A stretch of 64,000 nucleotides of DNA, taken from the NCBI GenBank assembly GCA_030035585.1, contig CM057466.1, forward strand, positions 113,834,182 to 113,898,181, read 5' to 3'. Positions 53,967 through 64,000 of this stretch are shown here, piece after piece. The DNA is from Dugong dugon. Taxonomy: Eukaryota; Chordata; Mammalia; Sirenia; Dugongidae. A program made the position numbers and the translations under genes. The number at the start of each line of letters is the position of its first letter. Within the stretch, counting starts at the first letter, position 1. The notes under the pieces are model-generated. The model worked only from the letters and a program-made list of their open reading frames with translations. It ran no database searches and had not been told where the DNA came from.

Positions 53967-55001
53967 TAATATCAGAGGTAGTCTAGGACTGTTCTTGTCA
54001 AACAAGGAGGTGTGGCCAGCCTACTCAGGGGGCCATCCCCTTCCTTAAATTCCAGGGTAAGCTGTAACCTTGCCTGTGCACAAATGACTTTTATTTGTGA
54101 TTCTTAAATACTTCTTAGGAGGCATTGAGGCCTGTGATGACTCTACCTTGTAACCGTCAATTGTTTGAGGGATGACAGTAATCCACTTACATACATCTTC
54201 AAAATCAAACTAATGACAATGTGGATGACTTATACAAAGAATTAGTTAATTATTTTCAAATCACACACCAGGGGGACAATAAAGAGCCCTGGCTCTGGAG
54301 TTCCTGGTCCCGAAAGCCAGGGAAATAATGAAGGTTCAAGTACACGCTGGTGACCTTCTTTTGTACAAGTTAAAACAACAACAGCAAAAGGTTGTAGGAT
54401 GGCTTTTCCTGAGAAAGCGAGTCTAGCTGAACATGAAGTGTTAGCTCATTATTTAAGTTTCTTTTTTAGATTGTAAAGTAACAACAAAACGAATTCAAAC
54501 TTGATTTAAACCAAAGGATGAATTTATGAATGAAATCATAACCCTCACTGAGGTTTCAGAGCTTGAGTTTATTATAGAAACTTGACCAATTCGAGGTGGG
54601 ATAGATGATGAGGGCTGTGCTGTTGAGTGGCACTTTCTGAAACCAACAGTCTCAACTTGAACCTCAATCCAGACTCAAATCAAGTCCTAGCAAGTAAAGA
54701 AACATCAGTTCTATTAGCCCTGCCTAGTCATCTTCTCTTTTTCTGGTCTGTCACTACTCACTGCCCCAATCTCTTAGCACAAATCTTAGTACGTGATCTA
54801 CACTTTGATGCTAGTTCTCTCTTTGTGGGCATGCTCCCTGTTCACATCCCTGTTGCAGGTTTCTAGGACCTTTCTTTGTGCTTCCTGTCATATGGCCTCT
54901 TTCACACTAAACACCAAATTAATACTCCCTGATTGAATAATTCTGGACTTATGAGTGGTGGCCATTCTTCAATAACTTTGCTTCTCTGAACTTTAAACAT
55001 A
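53967..55001. other. Unassigned stretch
   Basis: About 1 kb of mixed sequence. 54590-54890 is slightly richer in G+C, with an open frame (54627-54866) that has no recognised features. No element assigned. Confidence 0.3.
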
Positions 55002-55006
55002 ATGAC

Positions 55007-55486
55007 TGTGATGGTTAAGATTGTGTGTCAACTTGGCTGGGCCATAATTCTCAGTGTTTATATGTGATCACTCCCATGATGGAATCTGCTGTGAGTAGCC
55101 AATCAGTTGAAAGGGAGTTTCCTTGGGGGTGTCGCCTGCATCTGAATATAAGCAGACGTTCTGGCTTTTTTGCTGACTCTGGATCCTGCAGCTGCCTCCT
55201 GTTCATCTGACCTCTGGTTCTTGGGACTTGAGCTATCAGCTTATCTGCTGACCTTGGGATTCATCCGTCTTCGCAGCCTGTGAGCAGGAGCCCTGCTCTC
55301 CGACCTGCCGATCTTGGGTTTGCCAGCCCCTGTGGCTATGTGAATCAAGAGAAGCCTCTATCCTGATCCACGGACTTGGGAGGTTCCAGCCTCTACAATT
55401 GCGTGCACCATTTCCTTGATATAAACCTCTGTATATATTTATACGTTTTACTGGTTTTCCTTCTCTAGAGAACCCAGCCTAAGACA
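55007..55486 (+). mobile_element. MLT2-like ERVL solo LTR with 5-bp target duplication
   Basis: 480 bp from 'tgtgatggttaagattgtgt' to 'gagaacccagcctaagaca', TG..CA ends. Internal landmarks 'gtcaacttggctgggcc', 'agtagccaatcagttgaa' and 'ataaacctctgtatatattt' fit MLT2-type LTRs of the ERVL class as I recall them. Flanks 'atgac' (55002-55006) and 'gtgac' (55487-55491) differ at one base, a good target duplication. No internal retroviral genes adjoin it. Confidence 0.85.
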
Positions 55487-55491
55487 GTGAC

Positions 55492-57211
55492 TCTGTGTAC
55501 CTTGGCCTATGTCCTGGGTATTTTGTTCTGTAGTTTTCACATCTGTGAATGTACATATGAAACCTACCAGTGCTTGGATGAGTTGTACCAGTAACTATTG
55601 AGACCTGCTCTTTTGTGCATTTGGAATAGGAGTTTCTCTTTTTTTTCCAGGAAGTAAAAATTTAGAATGCTTAGTAGAAGAAATGATGAATAAAATTAGT
55701 TATGACAAAAAAGGGCAGAGTGGAAAGATTTGTGAATTGCAAAGAACATGAATTCCTTGCTGCTTAACTTGTGAATCAAAGAGCTCCTGCTGTCCTGTGT
55801 TCTCAGAAAACTAATGGAAACACTTTCATCACAATACAAACAGGGCCTTAATCAGGCTTTTGACCAAATGTTCCTTTGAAAATTGTTGTAGTGTTTCATC
55901 GCGGTAGAGTTTGCTACATGAATGCATGTATTTTGCTACTTCAAAAGGGAAAATGCCTTTGGTCAACATGTCTTATCTCTTACTTGGACACAGAACACAC
56001 TGACTGAAAAAGAAAATGCAACTTGGCTAAAAGATGGGCTGTGAGAGTTTCATTCTGAGTCTGCCTTATGAACTGTGTGTATATTTGATTTTATTGGCTG
56101 AGTACAGGTCCGCAATTCCTCATCTGCAATTTCAAAATCCAAAAGGATCTGAGAAATTAAAGTATTTATAAATCTTTTACAGTCAAAGCTGTCCTGAGCT
56201 GTTGTGAGGCTAGTAATCATCTGAATCCTGCCCTGATGGGATGCTATATAACATTAAAAAATTCTTAATTCTTGTATTAAGGTCCCAGGAGATTTAGTAA
56301 AGGGACTACAGGCCTGTAATATATACACATGGATGTAACAAATAAAAATTATAGAATGCTATAAGTAAAAAGTAAAATATTCTGATCTTCAACCCTAATC
56401 TACTTCTCAGATGAACTATCTTTAATAATTTACTTTAGATCTTCTGCCGACTTACCACTGTAATTGTAAATAATATGCTTCTGCACTTTTATTTCATGAT
56501 TTCAGATCATATATAGTCATTTACCACTAAAAAAGATGCAGAATAAACTGCACCTATACCACCACCCACTTGTAATTTTAAATAAACTCTTTACTTCTGA
56601 TTCCATCAAATGTATCCAGTAACTCTTGACATCTAGAAATTAAAATGATAAAATTAGCTTCTCAGACACGTTATTCTTCCTGTATTCTCCTTCTTTCCCC
56701 CTGTCTGAGCTCTATCACTCATACCCTTTTTAAAAAAAAATTTTATTAGGTTCTTAATATTTGCAATTTTTTAGTAATGATGCACTTTGGTTATAAACTC
56801 CACTTCTAAAATGGAAGATCAGTAATGGCATAATCACTATTATAAATACGAAAAAAGTGTTTTACTATTGAACCATGTGACGCCATAGGAACTTTGGAGA
56901 AGGATATGTACTTACGCCTTGACAAACAAGAGTCATTCTAGAATGTTTCAAGTGTTAAGGCCAAAAGCACTCTCTCTCTTTCCCCCCAGCCTTCTATCAA
57001 TTGCCCCAAATCACAACATTTCATCATGTTTCCATTACCTATGGGCCATAATTTTTTTATAAAAAACTTTTGGGTGTTTTCCATCATTTTCTAATTATTT
57101 TTATATTTACTTGAGAAGGTAAATGTAAATAAAGCTATCTACTTTTTTAAAAATCGATCTATTGCTCAAATCGTTTAATTTGAAATAATTACTGAACTGT
57201 AGTCCGAAAGA
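55492..57211. other. Long AT-rich unassigned stretch
   Basis: About 1.7 kb with no recognised transposon and no coding frame. AT-rich throughout, with short homopolymers. Confidence 0.35.
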
Positions 57212-57235
57212 TTTTTTTTTTTTTTTTTTTTTTTT
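57212..57235 (+). repeat. Poly(T) run (24 T)
   Basis: Uninterrupted T tract, possibly the poly(A) tail of a minus-strand retroposon. No recognisable body follows on its right. Confidence 0.85.
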
Positions 57236-57462
57236 GGTAATGCACTTTTTGGTTAAGGCTTCTGTTTCTTAGATCTCATGTCTACCTACTACTTGGATTT
57301 TGTTTGGGGTGGGGAGGTCTTAGTATGTACTGAAGTTTTTGTTTCCAAACGGAAAAGAGGAGTTACATAGGATCTCTTATGTATAAAATTGACTTTATTT
57401 GACCTGTAAGATAGCTTAGCTGGACATTTAAAATTGTCATTTACAAATCATGTTCCCCCATA
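57236..57462. other. Unassigned spacer
   Basis: Sequence after the T run, checked for a retroposon body. None recognised. Confidence 0.3.
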
Positions 57463-57790
57463 ATCTTAAAAAAGATGTCCACCCTGAAGTCTTCTAAAGA
57501 CCAAATAATAATTTAGCTTAACTAGTAAAGAATGTCTGCCTTGAACATTGGGCTCTTTTAAGAACTATCTACATGGGATCAAACTGACAACAGCAACTCA
57601 AAAGATTAGAAAGGAAATTTAGGGGACAGTGAATTTATCTTAAAGGGGAGAAAAAACTTGAAAAACAAGGATGAGAATGATTGCATAGCTGGAAGAACAT
57701 AATAATTGTCACTGAATTGTACATGTAGAAACTGTTGGATTGGTATATGTTCTTCTGTGTATATCTTCAACAACAACAAAAATAAAAGAA
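57463..57790 (+). mobile_element. Half-LINE 3' end, second copy
   Basis: Matches 11571-11925 in order: 'cctgaagtcttct', 'aatttagcttaactagtaaa', 'gggatcaaactgacaacagc', 'tgtacatgtagaaactg', ending 'tcaacaacaacaaaaataaa'. It is 5'-truncated to the 3' UTR. Confidence 0.75.
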
Positions 57791-58734
57791 ATTATGAAAA
57801 AAATGTCCATTTCATTTTAAAATTTCCACAGTATAGTTTTCTTCTACCTTGGACATTGTCTTCCCAGAATAAATGATATTAGAAAAAATATGCATTGCGA
57901 ATACACAGTTAAGGACGTTAAGGGAGTACCACTGACCTGGGTAAGTTCATTTAAGCTCTCTTCTAAAATCTGACTCATTTTCTTCTTTTAGTTTGTTTTT
58001 TCCCCTTTCTATTTCCTCACCAAATTGCCACCCTGAATCCTCTAACAGCTAACGTACATCAACATGTCTAAAATCTAAGTAAATCATTTATATTATTTTC
58101 AAGGAAGAGAATTTTTCCATCCTTCCTCTCTATTTGTTTTATATCATTTTAGTTATTTTAATTAAATCAATATTCAGTCCAAGGGCCTGAACAAAATTAA
58201 GGTGCTTTGCTGTGCTAAAATGTTATATCAATTCAGGTAGCTAAAAAAAAAAAAAATTTTAGATGTTTCCCCCCCTCCAGAAATGAAGTAGAAAAAAACA
58301 CTCAAACAGGAGCAATAACCCAAGTCCCTTATACTTAACTTTGCATGATGATATGATTTTAAATTATTTATTAATTCTTAGAGGATGATGAACTCCAAAA
58401 TTCCATAGTTTCAGATTTCACACATGTTAGATGCATGTAGATACAAGCAGCTTTGCTCTTTTTTAAGTCAGAGAGCTTTGGAAAAAGAAATTCCACTCCT
58501 TCCTGCCCTCACCTCATTTATTCCTGAGGTGTTTCCAGTCAGGCTATGAGTGTCCTCTGTTTGGATTAGCAGAATGAATAGAAGTCAAAATTCATTTATT
58601 TAAATGTTAAAGAAAGTTGCAGTTTTATGATACCATTTTGGGTTTTGGAGGAAGCCAATGGGCAGATCATTCAAGCAAATGATTAATTTATTGGAGCTGA
58701 TTTGAAATGCTAGGGGAAGAACTGTAGATCATGT
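57791..58734. other. AT-rich unassigned stretch
   Basis: No recognised element. An A/T run (13 A then 5 T) at about 58242-58260. Confidence 0.35.
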
Positions 58735-59130
58735 TATTGCTGTTGTTGTCGTCATTAGGTACTGTTAAGTCAGTTCTGACTCATAGTGACCCTATGTACG
58801 GTAGAATGAAACACTGACCAGTCCTGCGCCATCCTCGTAATCGTTGTTACGCTTGAGCCCGTGGTTGCAGCCACTGTGTGAATCCATCTCGTTGAGAATC
58901 TTCCTCTTTTTCCCTGACCGTCTATTTTACCAAGCATTATGTCCTTCTCCAGCAACTGTTCCCTCCTGATAACATGTCCAAAGTATGTGAGACGTAGTCT
59001 CACCATCCTTGCTTCTAAGGAGCATTCTGACTGTCCTTCTTCCAAGACACATTTGTTTGTTCTTCTGATAATTCATGGTATATTCAATATTCTTCACCAA
59101 TGGCATAATTCAAAGGTGTCGATTGTTCAT
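58735..59130 (-). mobile_element. RTE (BovB-like) LINE fragment
   Basis: Minus-strand RTE 3' part from 'ttgttgtcgtcattaggtac' to 'cataattcaaaggtgtcgat'. The frame 58770-59045 preserves 'LEARMVRLRLTYFGHVIRRE', 'LGKIDGQGKRGRFSTRWIH' and 'WSVFHSTVHRV', the C-terminal domain. No reverse transcriptase sequence is included. Confidence 0.92.
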
Positions 59131-60804
59131 GGCATTTGAGATTTCAAATCACAATTTCATACACATTTATTTCCTTTAGACATACATGTTTTTTAGTAGC
59201 TTACATATTTAAAAAGAATCTTGAATCTATTTGGTTTGTTATGTGAGGCTATAGAGCAAAGTATGCAATCTGCATTGATTCTTCAGATTAATACAGAATT
59301 TAAAATGACTCCCCACCTCCACCACTCCCTGCTAAGAATGATGCTCCGAAGTATCATTTATTAAAAGAAAAACATAAAGAATTGAACAAAATACTGAGTC
59401 ATCATCCTGTCATACAGAAAGCACGCAGCCCCAAGTGTATGTAATGATTCATAACTTCCATGCAAAATAACAATAATGACATCCTGAGTGCATAATTTTG
59501 CCATCTTTAAGCCTCTTTCAAACGCCTTTAGACATTATTCAGCTTTCTTCCAGTCAAAAACAGACTTAAAAAGAGTCTTTTCTCACTCATTCTTATTTTT
59601 TCTGTTATTTCCCAGTAGCCATTTTTAAGTAAGTGTCAAAAAGGAAACCAAATGGTAAGGGAGACTGTATTTATTCACACAGTTTTTACTGAACAAAAGC
59701 TGCTGCATAAAAGAAATCGAGTTTGGTTTACTATTTCACCTCCCACCAGCCCAGGAAACTGTGATAACAGCATTATTTGCGGTTCTCAGCTTCAGCGTAG
59801 GGCCGTAAACCCAGAGGATATGCAAGATACTTCATAGGTGCGCAGTGATGTCTTTAGAAAGGTGCGGGGGGGGGGTGGTGCAGATCACACCTAGTGACAC
59901 TGTCAGGAAGTGACACCAAAATGACTGTCTATAAAATTTTTGTGCAGTGTTTCAACAGAAATTTATTATTTTTAATACAAATATCCCTGTAGTTAGTTAT
60001 AACAACAAAGACATTTTTCTTAAGCCCAGCTTGCATGTATTGACATACCTACAAGGCTAAAACTCTATGCTAATTTACTTTTTGAACCTTCTAATGTGCT
60101 CCTGTCAAAGCTCTCATTATTACCCAATTACAATGATGCTTCAAATCACGTGGTTTTGTCTGCTCATGCTACAAGCACAGAGTGTTGCTTTCATTGCTGC
60201 TGGCGTTTTTATAGTCCCTGATTTTGTCAAATTATCTGGTGTTTCAGCCACAATATTGTGGTAATTAGTATTTGTGAGCATCTATCAATAACTTTTTTGA
60301 GAATGAAGTCATTATTAAAGGAAAAGAAGTAGTGATATGTGGGAATTATGATTTACGAGTAACAGTACAAAAGACATTACTAAGGATTCTGTATGGTCTG
60401 GTATGGGAGGAGGTCTATGGGGGGGCATGACAACATGAGTTTGCCACACTGGGTGACACCAACCCTAGTGACACCGTTGATGGTGTGTGAGAAGATCAAC
60501 AGTTGTATTTATACTTAATATTTATCTGAAAGTAGGCAGCACGTTCCACTTTATAACTGCACGGGTGGTAGCATCTCCTCCTGGTGTCACACCTCACGGA
60601 GAAGTCTGAGAGAAGGCTGCGTGCACACCCTGCTCACTCTCGCTTCCATAAGATTGCCATGGCTTCAGCTTTCTGGACTTGTTTAGGTGGATTTAAGAGG
60701 TTTCAACCTTAAATTATCAACCAAATTATCTTTAAAAAGATACAAATGCCTTAAAAGATTCCTGCTGTGAACTGAATCTGTGAATTGAATCGGTTTACCA
60801 GATT
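59131..60804. other. Long unassigned stretch with GTGACAC-rich segments
   Basis: Mostly AT-rich. A G run (59865-59876 area) precedes 'acacctagtgacactgtc', and a similar word, 'ccctagtgacaccgttg', follows a G run at 60418-60485. These may be two pieces of one old repeat I cannot name. The frame 60067-60264 has a hydrophobic stretch but no family similarity. Confidence 0.35.
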
Positions 60805-60985
60805 ACAGACACACACATACACATACTCTATTCAAAATTTAATTGGGATTACAGTGAATCTCCAAATCAATTTAGAGAAAATTGACACATTTGTTATTAT
60901 CAATCCATGAACATGATATATCCTACCTTTTATTTAGGACTTTTAAATTATTTTAAATACTATTTGATCTATTCAGTATATTCAT
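60805..60985 (-). mobile_element. L1 ORF2 fragment, minus
   Basis: 'ttaattgggattacagtgaa', 'gagaaaattgacacatttg' and 'atcaatccatgaacatgat' match L1 ORF2 in reverse orientation, the region after the RT domain. Strongly diverged. Confidence 0.6.
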
Positions 60986-61185
60986 TATGTGTATATTTTA
61001 TTAGACTTATTTTTTAAAAAAAGGGACTTCTTTAATTTTATACAGGCTAGCGAACAGAAAACTTTCATTAAACTTTATTCTTAATGGTGAAATGTTAAAA
61101 GTTGTCTCTTTTAGATTGGAAACAAATTGATAGCTACTATCAATACCTCTATTCAATCTTACATTGGAAATCAGGCCAGTGCAAT

Positions 61186-61280
61186 AAGGAGGGAGAGGGA
61201 TAGAGAGACAGAGAGATGAGAGATGATAAATAGACAGTCAGATCAACCAGCTGGCTGACAGACAGATAGACAGATGATAG
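61186..61280 (+). repeat. GATA/GACA-type simple repeat
   Basis: Imperfect GAGA, GATA and GACA tetranucleotides ('gagagacagagagatgag', 'gacagatagacagatgatag') inside L1 RT sequence. Confidence 0.8.
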
Positions 61281-61466
61281 ACTGGAAAGGGAAAACATCA
61301 CTTTCCTTACTAATAATAAGATTATGTACATAGAAAATTCAAAAGAATCCTCAGATAAATTATTACATCTAATAAGAGAGTTTAGCAAGGTTGGTGGAGG
61401 CAAACTTAATATGCAAAAAATCTGCTCACTTTAAATGTATCAATATCAGTTGAAATTAAACATTTA

Positions 61467-62423
61467 TTTCATTCACTTTTAAAAAAAAGAATAGACTTTG
61501 TTTTTTAGAGCAGTTCTGTAGTTTACAGAAAGTTGAACAGATAGTATAGAGATCCCACTTACCCTCTCCCTCTGCTCACAGTTGCCCTTTTATTAACATC
61601 TTGCCTCCATGTGGTACATTTGTTACAATGGATGAACCAATATTGGTACATTGTTATTAACTAAAGTCCATAGTTTCCATCAGGGTTCGCTCTGTGTTGT
61701 GCAGTCCTATGGGTTTTGACAAATGCATAATGCCATTGTCTACCATGACAGTACAGTATCATTCAGAATAGTTTCACTGCTCTAAAAATGCTCCGTGCTC
61801 CACTTACTTCCCTCCCCTCCCTGAACCCCTGGCACCCACTGATCTTTTCATTGTTCTTACAGTTTTGCATTTTCTAGAATGTCACATAGTTGGGGTCATA
61901 CAATATGTGACCTTCTCAGATGGTTTCTTTCACTTAGCAATATGCATTTGAGCTTCTGCCATGTCTTTCTGTGGCTTGACAGATCATTTCTTTTTATCAC
62001 TAAATAATACCCCATTGCATGGAGTACCACAGTTTGTTTATCCATTTACCTTTTGAAGACATCTTTGCTGTTTTACTTTGGGGCAATTATGACTAAAGCT
62101 GCTGTAAGCATTTGTGTACAGGTTTTTATGTGGACATATGTTTTTAACTTACTTGGGTAAACATCTAGGAGAGTGACTAGAGAATTGTATGGTTAGCTTA
62201 TGTTTAATTTTGTAATAAACTGCCAGCCTGTCTTTCAAAGTGGCTGTGCATTTTGCACTCCCACCAGCAATGAATGAGAGTTTCTGTTGCTCCACATTCT
62301 CACCAACATTTGGTATTGTCAACTTTTGTATTTTAGCCATCCTAATAGGATAAGGTCACTATGAGTTGAAATTTGTTTGACGGCACACAACAAGAGAATT
62401 GTTGTGGTATCTCATTGTTGTTT
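61467..62423 (-). mobile_element. Old L1 (L1ME-like) 3' part inserted in L1
   Basis: Antisense L1 3' UTR sequence: 'gttttttagagcagttctg', 'catagttggggtcatacaat', 'cactcccaccagcaatgaat' and 'ttgtattttagccatcctaa'. The host L1 bases 'tgaaattaaacattta' (61451-61466) and 'tgaaaataaacatttta' (62424-62440) bracket it, a likely target duplication with one substitution and one indel. A short SINE tail lies inside near its right end. Confidence 0.78.
62352..62393 (+). mobile_element. SINE/RTE tail remnant inside L1
   Basis: 'aaggtcactatgagttgaaa' and 'gacggcacacaacaag' are the common SINE/RTE tail. Only ~42 bp are present, between two pieces of old L1 ('atcctaatag' and 'gtggtatctcattgttg'). Confidence 0.75.
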
Positions 62424-62846
62424 TGAAAATAAACATTTTAAAATATGCTATTTATAATGACATCAAAATATCAAATGCTTCAGAAATTCACGCACACGTG
62501 CACCAAGAGAGAAGTGAAACCCATCTATGGCAGCATTGTACATCGTAATTCCAAAGAGAAGTTAACCCAAATGTATATCAAGAGTAAAATGGATAAATTA
62601 TAGGATGTTCATTTAGAAGAAAACTATGCAGCAGTACGAATGAAAGAATTACAGCTCTCTGCACAAACACTGATAAATCAGAAGACATGAGCTTGAGAGA
62701 AAGGAAAGAAACTATGATACACTGGAAGCCTCAATTTATCTAAGTTCACAAATGGGAAATAAAGAACACACTACATTGTTTCCTGTGGTAAACTTTGGAG
62801 AGAAGAGAGGAGGCCTGTGGGTATTTGGGGGGACTAAAGATGTATT

Positions 62847-63049
62847 GGAGTTCCTGGGTGGTGCAAACAGTCAATGCACTTGGCTGCTAACCAAAAGCTT
62901 GGAGGTTTGAGTCCACCCAGAGGCACCCTGAAAGAAAGACCTGGCAATCTACTTCTGAAAAATCAGACATTGAAAACCCTCTGGAGCACAGTTCTACTCT
63001 TTCACACATGGGGTTGTCTTGAGCTGGAGTCCACTCAGTGGCAACTCGT
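62847..63049 (+). mobile_element. AfroSINE, B type
   Basis: Well-preserved B-type copy ('ggagttcctgggtggtgcaa' to 'cactcagtggcaactcg'), with 'gtccacccagaggcaccc' and 'gaaaaatcagacattgaaaa'. It directly follows the L1 3' end. Confidence 0.92.
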
Positions 63050-64000
63050 ACTAGTAGAAATATTTTATTTCTTAAGCTGAGTAGCTATTGCACAGATTTT
63101 ACTTTGTGATAACCTGTTAAGCTGTACGTGTGTGGCAAGCTATTGCTGCAAAGAACTTGAAATCAGAAGAGCACGAAGTGCAATGAGTTACGGCTGTGGT
63201 GCTGAAAATCTTTTGTTCTGCAGAGGTTAACTGGCTAACTCATCACTTAGTAAAGAGCTGTCAAATTTAAAGAGCGGTAATGCATTTTCTTTCACAAAAA
63301 AAAAATAAAAACTTTCAAATTTGCTAACCTGTTTTATGAGGGTGAGTGACTGCCAGTATTATGCTACATAGTAGACTTTTTAAAAAAAATTCATATGTCT
63401 CTTCACAGTAAAGATTACATTTTAACTGCGAGTGAAAAAAATACCTAAATTTTGAAAGAAACACATGTTGTGGGGAAAGCACTTTGACAATAGATATTTG
63501 GGAATGCTTTCATTATTAGGTAATTTCAATACCCAAAACATTGTGAGGATACCACCTCTAAAGCATTATAAATTGGTTCACTAAAAATCATGGAAACATA
63601 ATTTCCTAACCTATTTACGCTTTGTCTAAGCAAAGAGATTCACTGAATTTTTCTTCCCATTTATTAGAAACAGCTTCTAGATGCTTTGTAAGAACAACTA
63701 GTTGTTATCAGAGTAGATGGAAATGTGCTAGAAAATCCCAACAAGCTATTTGTATCATTGCTGCACAGGACTGAAGTGTCTGTCATGGTGTGAAAACTAC
63801 AGCCAAGGCTTTTTTTTTTTTTTTTTAATTTTTGGACCTAGTGATTTGGAAAGATACCTCTTTCAGTCATGACCATCATCTGATCAAGTAGTGAAACAAA
63901 TGGAATTCAGAACATGTGTTTCAAGCCTCTAAACCCGAAGGGGTTAGACTAAGGCTTTCAAAAGTAATGAAGCATATCCAATCACTTTGTTCTCTTAGAA
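63050..64000. other. AT-rich unassigned right edge
   Basis: No recognised element. T run at 63810-63826. No coding frame of note. Confidence 0.35.

Larger units (their letters stand above)
61030..62845 (+). mobile_element. L1 fragment, plus, split by another L1
   Basis: Left part (61030-61466) is sense L1 RT sequence: 'cttaatggtgaaatgttaaa', 'gccagtgcaataaggaggga', and 'gtacatagaaaattcaaaag' after a GATA/GACA tract. Right part (62424-62845) continues with 'tatttataatgacatcaaaa', then jumps to the 3' UTR ('aacccaaatgtatatcaaga'). Together they form one L1 with an internal deletion, interrupted by the antisense L1 at 61467-62423. Inactive. Confidence 0.75.

Noticed and set aside
60805..61466. 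Twin-priming inversion of one L1
   Set aside because: In twin priming the inverted piece comes from upstream of the sense piece. Here the minus-strand piece maps downstream of the plus-strand RT piece, so two separate fragments are more likely.

Overview
This window is nuclear DNA of a placental mammal, and its repeats point to Afrotheria, most likely an elephant or a close paenungulate relative. The evidence is more than thirty copies of the tRNA-derived AfroSINE (head like 'ggagccctggtggtgcagtg', tail like 'cactatgagt..ggaat..ac') and repeated fragments of an RTE/BovB-type LINE of the kind I recall from elephant. Old placental repeats (MIR, L2, L1M, MER5-like hAT, Tigger, MLT1/MLT2-like LTRs) are also present. 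The species call is inference. I found no intact protein-coding gene, no rRNA, no functional tRNA and no CRISPR array. The open frames are short and fall in repeats or in chance stretches of AT-rich DNA. The window reads as gene desert or the interior of a large intron.

Layout. 1-9 kb: a GC-richer patch at the left edge, several AfroSINEs, a ~900 bp LTR-like element (2658-3557), an RTE fragment, and an old L1 split by an LTR that is itself split by an AfroSINE. 9-20 kb: a GC-richer unassigned stretch, a half-LINE (HAL1-like) copy, MIRs, two MaLR-like solo LTRs almost back to back (14486-15549), a second copy of the ~900 bp LTR-like element (17987-19000), and an RTE inserted in a MIR. 20-36 kb: an L2 fragment, an ERV1-type LTR end, a hAT element with an 8-bp target duplication interrupted by an AfroSINE, a 2.7-kb L1 ORF2 remnant on the minus strand (29130-31797), and a SINE with a tRNA-Gly head. 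36-47 kb: a doubled RTE 3' end, L2 split by an MLT1-like LTR, a Tigger remnant split by an AfroSINE, a repeat-poor stretch around 41-42.6 kb, and a dense AfroSINE cluster (44.2-47.1 kb). 47-64 kb: three long RTE fragments, a TG microsatellite, a rearranged L1 joining a 5' UTR to the RT domain, an MLT2-like solo LTR, a second copy of the half-LINE 3' end, and L1 fragments nested in each other.

How the elements relate. Reverse-complemented RTE 3' ends match the 3' ends of all SINE types here, including the tRNA-Gly-headed one. This fits SINEs mobilised by the RTE reverse transcriptase. Many SINEs keep 8-14 bp target duplications, so insertion order can be read directly: AfroSINEs are the youngest layer, RTE and solo LTRs intermediate, and MIR, L2, hAT and Tigger the oldest. 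I see no undescribed cellular system. The best leads are the tRNA-Gly/RTE-tail SINE, the two related LTR families, the L1 chimera and a few repeat-poor stretches that could be conserved noncoding elements.
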